Assembly: GCA_050944035.1 (NCBI GenBank)
Contig: JBMNQH010000045.1
Location: 1 to 5,934 of the forward strand
DNA: 5,934 nucleotides
Direction of reading: 5' to 3'
DNA from: JBMNQH01 sp050944035
Lineage (GTDB): Bacteria; Bacillota; Clostridia; Oscillospirales; Oscillospiraceae
Position 1 is the first letter of the stretch. Each line of letters opens with the position of its first letter. A model generated the notes under the pieces. The model was given only the letters and a program-made list of their open reading frames with translations. It had not been told where the DNA came from and searched no databases. Positions 1 to 5,934 of the stretch are shown in pieces. The position numbers and the translations under genes were made by a program.

Positions 1-842
1 ATAGAGAATTAAGAACTATCAGCCTTGACTTCCGAAGAATATCCAGTAATCTTCTATCAAGTGACGATGGGAATGCAGATGTGAATTTGCATCGGCTGAT
101 GGATTATATCGAAAAAACGCCATTTATCCACGACCGTGTTCATAGCGTTGTGGATCAAGTCGAATATGATTTTCAGTCTTGTTTTCCCGTGCATTCCTCT
201 GGATGGGCAAGCACAAGTATTCCAGTAGATGAAAATTGTCACATCAAGGCAATTTATGACTACATGAGGTACATTATAGACACTCCAAAAACGAATGTTT
301 TAGGGCAAGCCATGCAATACCTGTGGAAAAGCGGTGCAACTTACACAGATATTGTTCAGCGTTTTTTGGAAAACACAGTAAAGCCCTTGATAAATTTCAT
401 CAACGATGAAATTTCTAAGGAGATGATCCTTTTGGAGGATGAGAAGAAGGCTGTGCCAATGACTCAAAGTATTGGGACAGTCAATGGTCCGGTTTTCCAA
501 CAAGGCAGTGGCTCTATTACACTCAACACAAAAAACGGCGTATCAGCAACGGACTTGAACTTGCTCATCGAAAGGCTGATTTCGTCGCTTCCAGCCATCA
601 ATAGTGTCGCCTCCGATGAGCTTGAAAGTGTTAAAGATGACTTGGAATCCTTACAAGAACAAATCTATTCTCCTGCTCCGAAAAAGAGCCGGATGCAAAA
701 GGCTCTGGCAGGAATAAAAAAATTCACCGGAGAGGTATTGTCAAAAGCGTCTGTTTCAATAGCAACGAGCGCCATAACCAGAGCGGATTGGACAACATTG
801 ATTCAGCAAGCCGAAGTGTTTATCGAAGGCTTGATGCAATAG
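1..842 (+). CDS. Unrecognised BREX-linked accessory protein, 5' end outside the window
   Basis: The reading frame is open from the left edge (first full codon at 3) to TAG at 840-842, giving 279 visible residues. There is no ATG, GTG or TTG in frame before GTG 81. That GTG has only a weak ribosome site, and the 26 codons before it read as ordinary protein (ELRTISLDFRRISSNLL), so the true start is probably just left of the window. Visible layout: a mostly helical N-terminal region (about 1-150); a Gly/Asn/Gln-rich motif at 156-176 (SIGTVNGPVFQQGSGSITLN) that looks like beta strand; a helical, acidic stretch with LESVKDDLESLQEQI; then a basic SPAPKKSRMQKAL segment and an alanine/serine-rich C-terminal helix. 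I cannot assign a family with confidence. The strand motif followed by a helical tail recalls short proteins of unknown function in phage-defence islands. No nuclease or ATPase motif is visible. GC is much lower than in early pglX, so the gene may be a separately acquired cargo. It sits 13 bases before pglX and is probably co-transcribed with it. Confidence 0.8.
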   Translation, partial: RELRTISLDFRRISSNLLSSDDGNADVNLHRLMDYIEKTPFIHDRVHSVVDQVEYDFQSCFPVHSSGWASTSIPVDENCHIKAIYDYMRYIIDTPKTNVLGQAMQYLWKSGATYTDIVQRFLENTVKPLINFINDEISKEMILLEDEKKAVPMTQSIGTVNGPVFQQGSGSITLNTKNGVSATDLNLLIERLISSLPAINSVASDELESVKDDLESLQEQIYSPAPKKSRMQKALAGIKKFTGEVLSKASVSIATSAITRADWTTLIQQAEVFIEGLMQ

Positions 843-846
843 GGAG
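841..846 (+). promoter_or_regulatory. Ribosome binding site of pglX, overlapping the upstream stop codon
   Basis: AGGGAG lies 9 bases before the ATG at 856 and shares two bases with the TAG stop (840-842) of the preceding gene. A ribosome finishing the upstream gene would stop on this site, so translation of the two genes is probably coupled. This supports ATG 856 as the pglX start. Confidence 0.7.
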
Positions 847-855
847 AATAAGCCA

Positions 856-3800
856 ATGAACAAAACTGCCATAAAAAACTTTGCAATCTGGGCGCGGAAT
901 AAGCTGATTGCGGACATCCAGTACCGCGCCGGATTGATTGGGATCACAGCGGACGGCATCAAAGACCCGCTGCCGCAGTCTACCGGGACGATGGAGTTCT
1001 ATGACATCGGAACTTCTGAGCCGTATGCCATCAGCGGTGAGGCAATCCCCCAGCGCAAGAAGCTGGTGGAGGTGATCCGCAGGAAAGAGAAAGACAGCAA
1101 CTACGCCACAGCGTATAAGTACATTCTGGAAGAGGTCGCCTATACATGGTTCAATCGGCTGATCGCCATCCGCTTCATGGAGGTCAACGACTATCTTCCC
1201 TCCCATATCCGCGTCCTGTCTTCGGAGAGCGGAAAGATTGAGCCGGATTTGGTAACTACGCCCTTCGACGCAGAGCTGACCTTCACCTCTGCTGAGGAAG
1301 AGACTGTTCTGCGCCTGAAAACTGAGAACAAGCTGGACGAGCTGTTCCGGCTTCTGTTCATCAAGCAGTGCAACGCCCTGAACGAGATTCTGCCCGCCCT
1401 GTTTGAAAAGACCAGCGACTACACCGAGCTGCTGCTGAACCTCTCGGTTGTGGATCAGGAAGGCGTGGTCTATCATCTGATCCACGACATTGACGAGGAT
1501 AATTTCAACATCGAAAAGGGCGGTCAGGTGGAGATCATCGGCTGGCTGTATCAGTATTATATTACTGAGCCTCATAACGAAATCGTCAACATCTATAAAG
1601 GTACAGTAAAAAAAGAAGATGTTCCTGCGGCAACGCAGCTTTTCACCACGGACTGGGTTGTTCGGTACATGGTTGACAATTCGCTGGGGAAATACTGGAT
1701 AGAGCGCAATCCTCAGAGTAGTTTACGGGAGAAGCTGGCATTCTTTGTAGCGCCTAAAAATGGGGAAATTAGATTTATTGACGAGAAGGTTGAGCCTCAA
1801 GAGCTGACTTTCTTCGATCCATGCATGGGTAGCGGCCATATCTTGGTCTATGCGTTCGATATGCTGATGGAGATTTACACGGAATGCGGATACAGCACGC
1901 GGGATGCTGCTTCTGAAATCGTTCGTAACAATCTGTTCGGATTGGACATTGACCCACGCGCTTACCAGCTTGCGTATTTTGCAATTATGATGAAGGCCCG
2001 TCAGTATGACCGGCGCTTTCTCACTCGTGGGATTGAGCCTCAAGTGTACTGCCCGAAAAAAGATGAAGATTTGATTGAGTTTGGCTCGCTGGTGAAGGTT
2101 GATGAACTTGGAGAAAAACCGCAGGAGCCGACAGAGCTGACGCTGTTCAATATGGACTACGAGACAACGCTAAACGACTGGAATTTCCGCCGTTTGTTAG
2201 CTCAAGATTATGTGGCGGTTTGCACCAATCCGCCGTATCTCAACAAATATAACGCAAAGCTCAAGGACTTTGTAAACGACAAGTACAAGGACTATTCAGG
2301 TGATCTGTTCAGCGTATTTATCTACCGGAATTTGCTGCTGTGTAAGCCGAATGGTTACTGCGGATTTATGTCTCCCTTTGTCTGGATGTTCATCAAGACC
2401 TACGAGAAGCTACGCGAATTTATCATCCAGAACAAGAGTATCTCGACCTTGATACAGATGGAGTATTCCGCCTTTGAGGAGGCAACCGTTCCAATCTGTT
2501 CCTTTGTGTTGCAAAACAAAAAATCGGACGAAGCCGGTTTGTACTTCCGTCTTTCTGACTTCAAGGGCGGCATGGAGGTACAGCGGCAGAAGGTGTTGGA
2601 AGCTATCGCTAATCCTGATTGCGGCTATTTCTATGAAGCCCAGCAATCCAACTTCTCCAAAATCCCCGGCTCGCCGCTGGCGTATTGGGTAAGTAAAGCT
2701 GTTTTGGAGTGTTATAATAATAAAATCATATACGATTATGCGCACCCATGTAAAGGAATTGACACGGGCGATAATAGCATTTTCTTACGCTTCTGGCATG
2801 AAGTAGCATCGTCCATGCGATATACACCGACAGGAAATCCATGCACAGATGACGATTTCAACAAAAAGAAATGGTTCCCATATAATAAAGGGGGCGAGTA
2901 TCGCAAATGGTTTGGGAATAACGATTATGTCTTAAACTGGGCGGAAAATGGAGAAGTTCTGAGAAACTTCAAAGGGTCTAATTTACGGAACCAAAATAAA
3001 TATTTCAAAAAAGGTATTACTTGGTCAACGGTTACTTCTGGGAATAGCAGTTTCCGTTACTTTAGCTTTGGATTTCTCTTTGACAATGGTGGATCATGCT
3101 TATTTTCTAATGAGCATTTATTTTATATACAAGGTCTCCTTAACTCAAAGGTTGCTAGGGAACTATTAACAATACAACCTACTATCAACACGCAGCCTGG
3201 AACAATCGGAAGTATTCCTCTCATATTATCTGAAGAAGATGATATTGAGAAAAAAGTTGAAATTTGTATTGACTCCTCTAAATCCGATTGGGACTCCTAT
3301 GAAACCTCATGGGACTTCCAGCAGCACCCGCTTGTACGCTGGTCTCGTGAACTCTGGGACGCAACTGCAATAGGAGCACAGGTGTCTTATTACTACGGTA
3401 GTCATCCAAAGGTCAATTCTCCACTGGAACTTTGCTTCCTGCTTTGGCGGGGCGAGTGCAACGAACGGTTCAACCAGTTGAAAGCCAACGAGGAAGAACT
3501 GAACCGCATCTTCATCGACATCTACGGCTTGCAGGATGAGCTGACCCCCGATGTCGCAGACAAGGATGTGACCGTCCACCGCATATTCGACACCAAAGAC
3601 GATGTGCCGGAAAGTATGCAGGGCAGCAGCTATGTGCGCACCAAGCGGGACGAAGTTGTTTCGCTGCTCTCCTACGCCGTGGGCTGTATGTTCGGGCGGT
3701 ACTCGCTGGATACGGAAGGGCTGGCCTATGCCGGTGGCGACTGGGATGAGAGCAAGTACAAGACCTTCCTGCCCGACCGGGACGGCATTCTGCCCATCAC

Positions 3801-4380
3801 CGACGAAGAGTATCTGGAAGACGATATTGTCTCCCGCCTGTGCGGTTGGCTGAAAGCCGCCTACGGTGCGGATACGCTGGAAGAAAATCTGGACTTCATC
3901 GCCGATGCGCTGGGCGGCAAGGGCAACAGCAGCCGCGAGATCATCCGCAGCTATTTCCTCAAGGATTTCTTCAAAGACCACTGCAAGACCTACCAGAAGC
4001 GCCCGATTTACTGGCTGTTTGACAGCGGCAAGCAGAATGGCTTCAAGGCGCTGATCTACCTCCACCGCTACACGCCGGACACCATCGGCAATCTCCGTGT
4101 GGATTACCTCCACAAGATGCAGCGGGTCTATGAGTCCGAAATCAACCGGATGCAGGACATGATTGACCACAGCACCAACGCCCGCGAGGTAGCCGCTTCC
4201 ACCAAGCGGAAAGAAAAGCTCCAAAAGCAGCTCAAAGAGTGCCGCGACTATGACGAGATGATCGCCCACCTCGCCCTGAGCCGCATTGAGCTGGACTTGG
4301 ACGACGGCGTGAAGATCAACTACGAAAAAATCCAAACCGCCAGCGACGGAAAGAAATACGCCGTTCTGGCAAAGATATAA
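856..4380 (+). CDS. pglX: BREX-1 adenine-specific DNA methyltransferase PglX
   Basis: A 1174-residue protein, the usual length for type 1 PglX, with no frameshift. It transfers a methyl group from S-adenosylmethionine to N6 of adenine in a short asymmetric site on one strand, marking host DNA, and is also needed for BREX phage exclusion. Visible parts: the characteristic N-terminal PglX region (about 1-300, with NFAIWARNKL near the start and GWLYQYY before the catalytic part); SAM-binding motif I DPCMGSGH at 321-328; an acidic motif GLDIDPRA at 362-369; catalytic motif IV NPPY at 458-461, the N6-adenine type; the conserved-looking SPLAYW at 606-611; a variable AT-rich target recognition region at about 612-818; WDFQQHPL at 819-826; and a C-terminal region ending in a charged, probably coiled-coil segment at about 1086-1145. 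All catalytic residues I can check are present, so it should be active. The recognition site cannot be read from sequence. It lacks the motor and nuclease motifs expected of a type IIL restriction-methyltransferase fusion, so a solitary PglX-like enzyme outside BREX is the main alternative; the following gene start argues for BREX. Confidence 0.95.
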   Translation: MNKTAIKNFAIWARNKLIADIQYRAGLIGITADGIKDPLPQSTGTMEFYDIGTSEPYAISGEAIPQRKKLVEVIRRKEKDSNYATAYKYILEEVAYTWFNRLIAIRFMEVNDYLPSHIRVLSSESGKIEPDLVTTPFDAELTFTSAEEETVLRLKTENKLDELFRLLFIKQCNALNEILPALFEKTSDYTELLLNLSVVDQEGVVYHLIHDIDEDNFNIEKGGQVEIIGWLYQYYITEPHNEIVNIYKGTVKKEDVPAATQLFTTDWVVRYMVDNSLGKYWIERNPQSSLREKLAFFVAPKNGEIRFIDEKVEPQELTFFDPCMGSGHILVYAFDMLMEIYTECGYSTRDAASEIVRNNLFGLDIDPRAYQLAYFAIMMKARQYDRRFLTRGIEPQVYCPKKDEDLIEFGSLVKVDELGEKPQEPTELTLFNMDYETTLNDWNFRRLLAQDYVAVCTNPPYLNKYNAKLKDFVNDKYKDYSGDLFSVFIYRNLLLCKPNGYCGFMSPFVWMFIKTYEKLREFIIQNKSISTLIQMEYSAFEEATVPICSFVLQNKKSDEAGLYFRLSDFKGGMEVQRQKVLEAIANPDCGYFYEAQQSNFSKIPGSPLAYWVSKAVLECYNNKIIYDYAHPCKGIDTGDNSIFLRFWHEVASSMRYTPTGNPCTDDDFNKKKWFPYNKGGEYRKWFGNNDYVLNWAENGEVLRNFKGSNLRNQNKYFKKGITWSTVTSGNSSFRYFSFGFLFDNGGSCLFSNEHLFYIQGLLNSKVARELLTIQPTINTQPGTIGSIPLILSEEDDIEKKVEICIDSSKSDWDSYETSWDFQQHPLVRWSRELWDATAIGAQVSYYYGSHPKVNSPLELCFLLWRGECNERFNQLKANEEELNRIFIDIYGLQDELTPDVADKDVTVHRIFDTKDDVPESMQGSSYVRTKRDEVVSLLSYAVGCMFGRYSLDTEGLAYAGGDWDESKYKTFLPDRDGILPITDEEYLEDDIVSRLCGWLKAAYGADTLEENLDFIADALGGKGNSSREIIRSYFLKDFFKDHCKTYQKRPIYWLFDSGKQNGFKALIYLHRYTPDTIGNLRVDYLHKMQRVYESEINRMQDMIDHSTNAREVAASTKRKEKLQKQLKECRDYDEMIAHLALSRIELDLDDGVKINYEKIQTASDGKKYAVLAKI
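2690..3310 (+). other. AT-rich target recognition region inside pglX
   Basis: This segment encodes about residues 612-818 of PglX, between the SPLAYW and WDFQQHPL motifs. Its position after the catalytic NPPY motif fits the DNA target recognition domain of this enzyme class. Two hand-counted lines inside it have 30% (2701-2760) and 33% GC (3121-3180), while 3901-3960 has 65%. It is rich in aromatic residues, Asn and Gly, and lacks catalytic motifs. The edges are approximate, set from protein motifs and the change in composition. Confidence 0.6.
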
Positions 4381-4402
4381 TTAGAAGTAGCACGAAATCA
4401 TG

Positions 4403-4410
4403 AAGGAGGT
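4403..4410 (+). promoter_or_regulatory. Strong ribosome binding site deciding the start of the AlbA_2 gene
   Basis: AAGGAGGT is a near-perfect complement to the 3' end of 16S rRNA. It lies 7 bases before ATG 4418, an ideal distance. An earlier in-frame ATG at 4400 overlaps the region just before this site and has no good ribosome site of its own, so 4418 is preferred. Confidence 0.85.
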
Positions 4411-4417
4411 GGTCGAG

Positions 4418-5869
4418 ATGACCGCAGAAGAGATTTTCGCCGGTGAATCTGAAAATGTCGAGTTCAAGAGCGAAATTCCTGCCAAAAGCGAGAAATACAT
4501 GAAGACAGTGGTGGCTTTTGCCAACGGCAAGGGCGGAAAGCTGGTCTTCGGCGTGGAGAATGGCACATGGACTGTTACCGGCTTTTCCAAAGAGGAAGTC
4601 TTTCAGAAAATGGACGCGATTACCAACGCTATTTTCGATAGCTGCGAACCCAAGATCACCCCGAACATCGCGGTGCAGGAAATCGACGGGAAGGCCATCA
4701 TCGTTGTCGAAATCATCCCCGGTATGCAGCGCCCCTACTACATCAAGAGTCAGGGCATCATGGACGGCACCTACATTCGCGTTGCCGGTACGACCCGCCA
4801 TGCGGAACGCTACCGTGTGCAGGAACTCATCATGGAGGGGACAAACCGCTCCTTTGACCAGCTGGAACGGGAGCAGACGGTTTCCGAGGATGAGATCGCT
4901 GCTTTCTGCGAGAAGATGTACCAGCACGCCCTCAAGCTGGCGGAAACAGATACGGCACGGGAGCAGGTTCAGCGAGTAGGCAAAAATCAGCTGCTCTCTT
5001 GGAAGCTGCTGGTGGAACGCGATGGAGCTTACCACCCCACCAATGGGTATCTGCTTCTGAGCGGCGACATGGCTGAGTTTCCGGATGCTGCTATCCAGTG
5101 TGCAGTATTCAAAGGCACTGTGCGGGACATCTTCATCACCCGCAAGGAATTTACCGGAGCGATCTACGAGCAGATTGAGGATGCCTACAACTTTGTTTTG
5201 CAGCACATCGACCTCGGTTCACGCATTGAAGGAATTGGAAGGCAGGATTATTATGAACTGCCCGTCAAAACAATCCGTGAGATGATCTCGAATGCAGTCT
5301 GCCATCGCAGCTACCTGACGCCGGGGAAAATCCAGGTGGCGCTCTTTGATGACCGGCTGGAGGTCACCTCCCCCGGTATGCTGGACAGCGAAATCACCAT
5401 TGAAAAAATGAAGTCCGGCCTCTCGAAGATCCGCAACCGTGGCATTGCAGCCGCCTTTTCCTACATGAATATCGTGGAGGCGTGGGGCAGCGGAATCCCG
5501 AAAATGTTCCGGGAAGCAAAGGAATACGGCCTTCGTGAGCCGGAACTGATTGATATGGGCAGCGATTTCCGCATCAACCTGTATCGGAAAGACGCGGCTA
5601 CCGATCAGAATGGTGTCATTGATCCCAAAGAGCGTGACACCGATGATACCAATGACACCAAAGTTGAACCCAATGATACCAATGAAGAAGCGATTCTGCG
5701 CATCCTCCGAACCAATCCGAAAGCGACGCAGAAGGATGTTGTAGAGATGCTGGGTGTTTCCCTCGCCACTGTGAAGCGGCTCATGAATAGCCTTCAAAAA
5801 GCTGGCAAGATCAAACGCAAAGGCTCCAACCGGAGCGGGTCTTGGGTAGTCATAGACCAGAAGGAGTAA
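4418..5869 (+). CDS. AlbA_2 (Schlafen-like) / ATPase-like / winged-helix protein of COG2865 type
   Basis: A 483-residue protein (489 if ATG 4400 were used). Residues about 8-130 form an AlbA_2 domain, related to the Schlafen core: ESENVEFK at 10-17, FANGKGGKLVFGVENG at 34-49 and GTYIRVAGTTRHA at 117-129. The middle carries the family pattern around TNGYLLLSGD (from 208) and AIQCAVFKG. Residues about 285-370 match the RecG-C-like/HATPase_c_4 module, with EMISNAVCHRSY at 288-299 (family form is close to EAIVNAxxHRDY) and EAWGSGIPKM at 354-363. A Asp/Thr/Asn-rich linker (407-423) leads to a winged helix at about 425-478 (ATQKDVVEMLGVSLATVKRL as recognition part). Such proteins are usually annotated as predicted transcriptional regulators or ATP-binding proteins and are frequent in defence islands; their biochemical role is poorly settled. 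It could regulate the BREX operon by DNA binding, or act as an RNA- or DNA-directed effector through AlbA_2. Placement between pglX and the pglZ candidate, on the same strand with short gaps, indicates the same operon. Confidence 0.9.
   Translation: MTAEEIFAGESENVEFKSEIPAKSEKYMKTVVAFANGKGGKLVFGVENGTWTVTGFSKEEVFQKMDAITNAIFDSCEPKITPNIAVQEIDGKAIIVVEIIPGMQRPYYIKSQGIMDGTYIRVAGTTRHAERYRVQELIMEGTNRSFDQLEREQTVSEDEIAAFCEKMYQHALKLAETDTAREQVQRVGKNQLLSWKLLVERDGAYHPTNGYLLLSGDMAEFPDAAIQCAVFKGTVRDIFITRKEFTGAIYEQIEDAYNFVLQHIDLGSRIEGIGRQDYYELPVKTIREMISNAVCHRSYLTPGKIQVALFDDRLEVTSPGMLDSEITIEKMKSGLSKIRNRGIAAAFSYMNIVEAWGSGIPKMFREAKEYGLREPELIDMGSDFRINLYRKDAATDQNGVIDPKERDTDDTNDTKVEPNDTNEEAILRILRTNPKATQKDVVEMLGVSLATVKRLMNSLQKAGKIKRKGSNRSGSWVVIDQKE
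5633..5680 (+). repeat. Short degenerate 9-base repeats encoding an Asn-Asp-Thr linker
   Basis: Three adjoining 9-base units (CGTGACACC at 5633, GATGATACC at 5642, AATGACACC at 5651) and, after a 12-base spacer, a fourth (AATGATACC at 5672) encode the RDT-DDT-NDT and NDT stretches of the linker before the winged helix. The unit length is a multiple of three, so a gain or loss of units would change linker length without shifting the frame. Confidence 0.65.
5861..5866 (+). promoter_or_regulatory. Ribosome binding site of the pglZ candidate
   Basis: AAGGAG ends directly before the TAA stop (5867-5869) of the preceding gene and lies 9 bases before ATG 5876. It falls inside the last codons of the upstream gene, which points to coupled translation. 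It favours ATG 5876 over the in-frame ATG at 5885, which would be 18 bases away. Confidence 0.75.
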
Positions 5870-5875
5870 AGCGGC

Positions 5876-5934
5876 ATGGCAGAAATGAACATCAAACAAA
5901 TCATAGACCGGCTGAATGCTGAGTTTACCGGCGA
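5876..5934 (+). CDS. pglZ: Start of probable BREX PglZ, cut by the right edge
   Basis: Only 19 codons plus two bases are present, reading MAEMNIKQIIDRLNAEFTG. This resembles the first helix of type 1 BREX PglZ proteins, which begin with a similar NxKQIxDxLN-like segment before the alkaline-phosphatase-superfamily domain. PglZ is a core BREX protein that accompanies PglX and is required for defence. The assignment rests on this short match plus gene order (pglX then pglZ); nothing of the catalytic domain is visible. The gap to the upstream gene is 6 bases, so it belongs to the same operon. Confidence 0.7.
   Translation, partial: MAEMNIKQIIDRLNAEFTG

Noticed and set aside
81..842. GTG at 81 as the real start of the first gene
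   Set aside because: The frame is open to the left edge and the residues before it read as normal protein; the ribosome site before 81 is weak. The start is more likely outside the window.
820..1575. Minus-strand open frame of 251 codons, and a similar one at 5219-5899
   Set aside because: Both are opposite well-supported coding sequence and show no recognisable motifs or ribosome sites.
3307..4335. Long open frame on the minus strand (342 codons)
   Set aside because: It lies fully opposite the GC-rich 3' part of pglX, its product has a repetitive Val/Ala/Leu-rich mirror-frame look, and no domain is recognisable.
856..4380. PglX as a type IIL restriction-methyltransferase fusion
   Set aside because: No PD-(D/E)XK-type nuclease motif is apparent in the N-terminal part, which instead matches the BREX PglX N-terminal region; the next gene starts also fit BREX.
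4400..4417. ATG at 4400 as start of the AlbA_2 gene
   Set aside because: It would place the strong AAGGAGGT site inside the coding region. ATG 4418 has that site at the ideal distance, and the domain begins soon after it.
4381..4417. Possible terminator between pglX and the AlbA_2 gene
   Set aside because: The 37 bases hold no stable hairpin followed by a T run; read-through in one operon is more likely.
4316..5206. Minus-strand open frame of 296 codons
   Set aside because: It is opposite the end of pglX and the AlbA_2 gene, both with clear conserved motifs on the plus strand. It is a shadow frame.

Overview
The window is one strand-consistent, tightly packed cluster of four protein genes, all on the + strand: an unrecognised gene cut by the left edge, a full-length BREX adenine methyltransferase (pglX), an AlbA_2/ATPase-like/winged-helix protein, and the first 19 codons of a gene that is most likely pglZ. 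I read it as the middle of a type 1 BREX phage-defence locus. The usual core order of that type is brxA-brxB-brxC-pglX-pglZ-brxL, so brxC and its partners would be expected to the left and the rest of pglZ and brxL to the right; none of these lies in the window.

Layout: 1-842 holds the 3' part of an AT-rich gene (N-terminal helical region, a Gly/Asn/Gln-rich strand-like motif, then a helical basic tail). 856-4380 is pglX, 1174 residues, intact, with an N6-adenine methyltransferase core (DPCMGSGH, NPPY) and a variable, AT-rich middle that should hold the DNA target recognition domain. 4418-5869 is a protein of the COG2865 type, placed between pglX and the pglZ candidate where core BREX loci usually have nothing. 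5876-5934 begins the pglZ candidate. The gaps are 13, 37 and 6 bases, each start has a purine-rich Shine-Dalgarno sequence, and two of the three ribosome sites touch or overlap the upstream stop codon. I see no promoter, terminator, RNA gene, CRISPR array or insertion sequence. No stretch over 300 bases lacks a gene.

How the genes would work together (family knowledge plus inference): PglX methylates one strand of a short asymmetric site to mark self DNA, and together with BrxC, PglZ and the other BREX proteins takes part in blocking replication of unmethylated phage. The two extra genes are candidates for accessory effectors or regulators of the locus.

Organism: strong AGGAGG-type ribosome sites, mixed GC content and protein style fit a Firmicute, perhaps a gut Clostridia member. 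This is an inference and I cannot name a genus. Base composition is mosaic: hand-counted 60-base lines give about 33% GC in the first gene (241-300), 63% in early pglX (1021-1080), 30-33% in the recognition region (2701-2760, 3121-3180) and 65% in late pglX (3901-3960). This suggests assembly from pieces with different histories.
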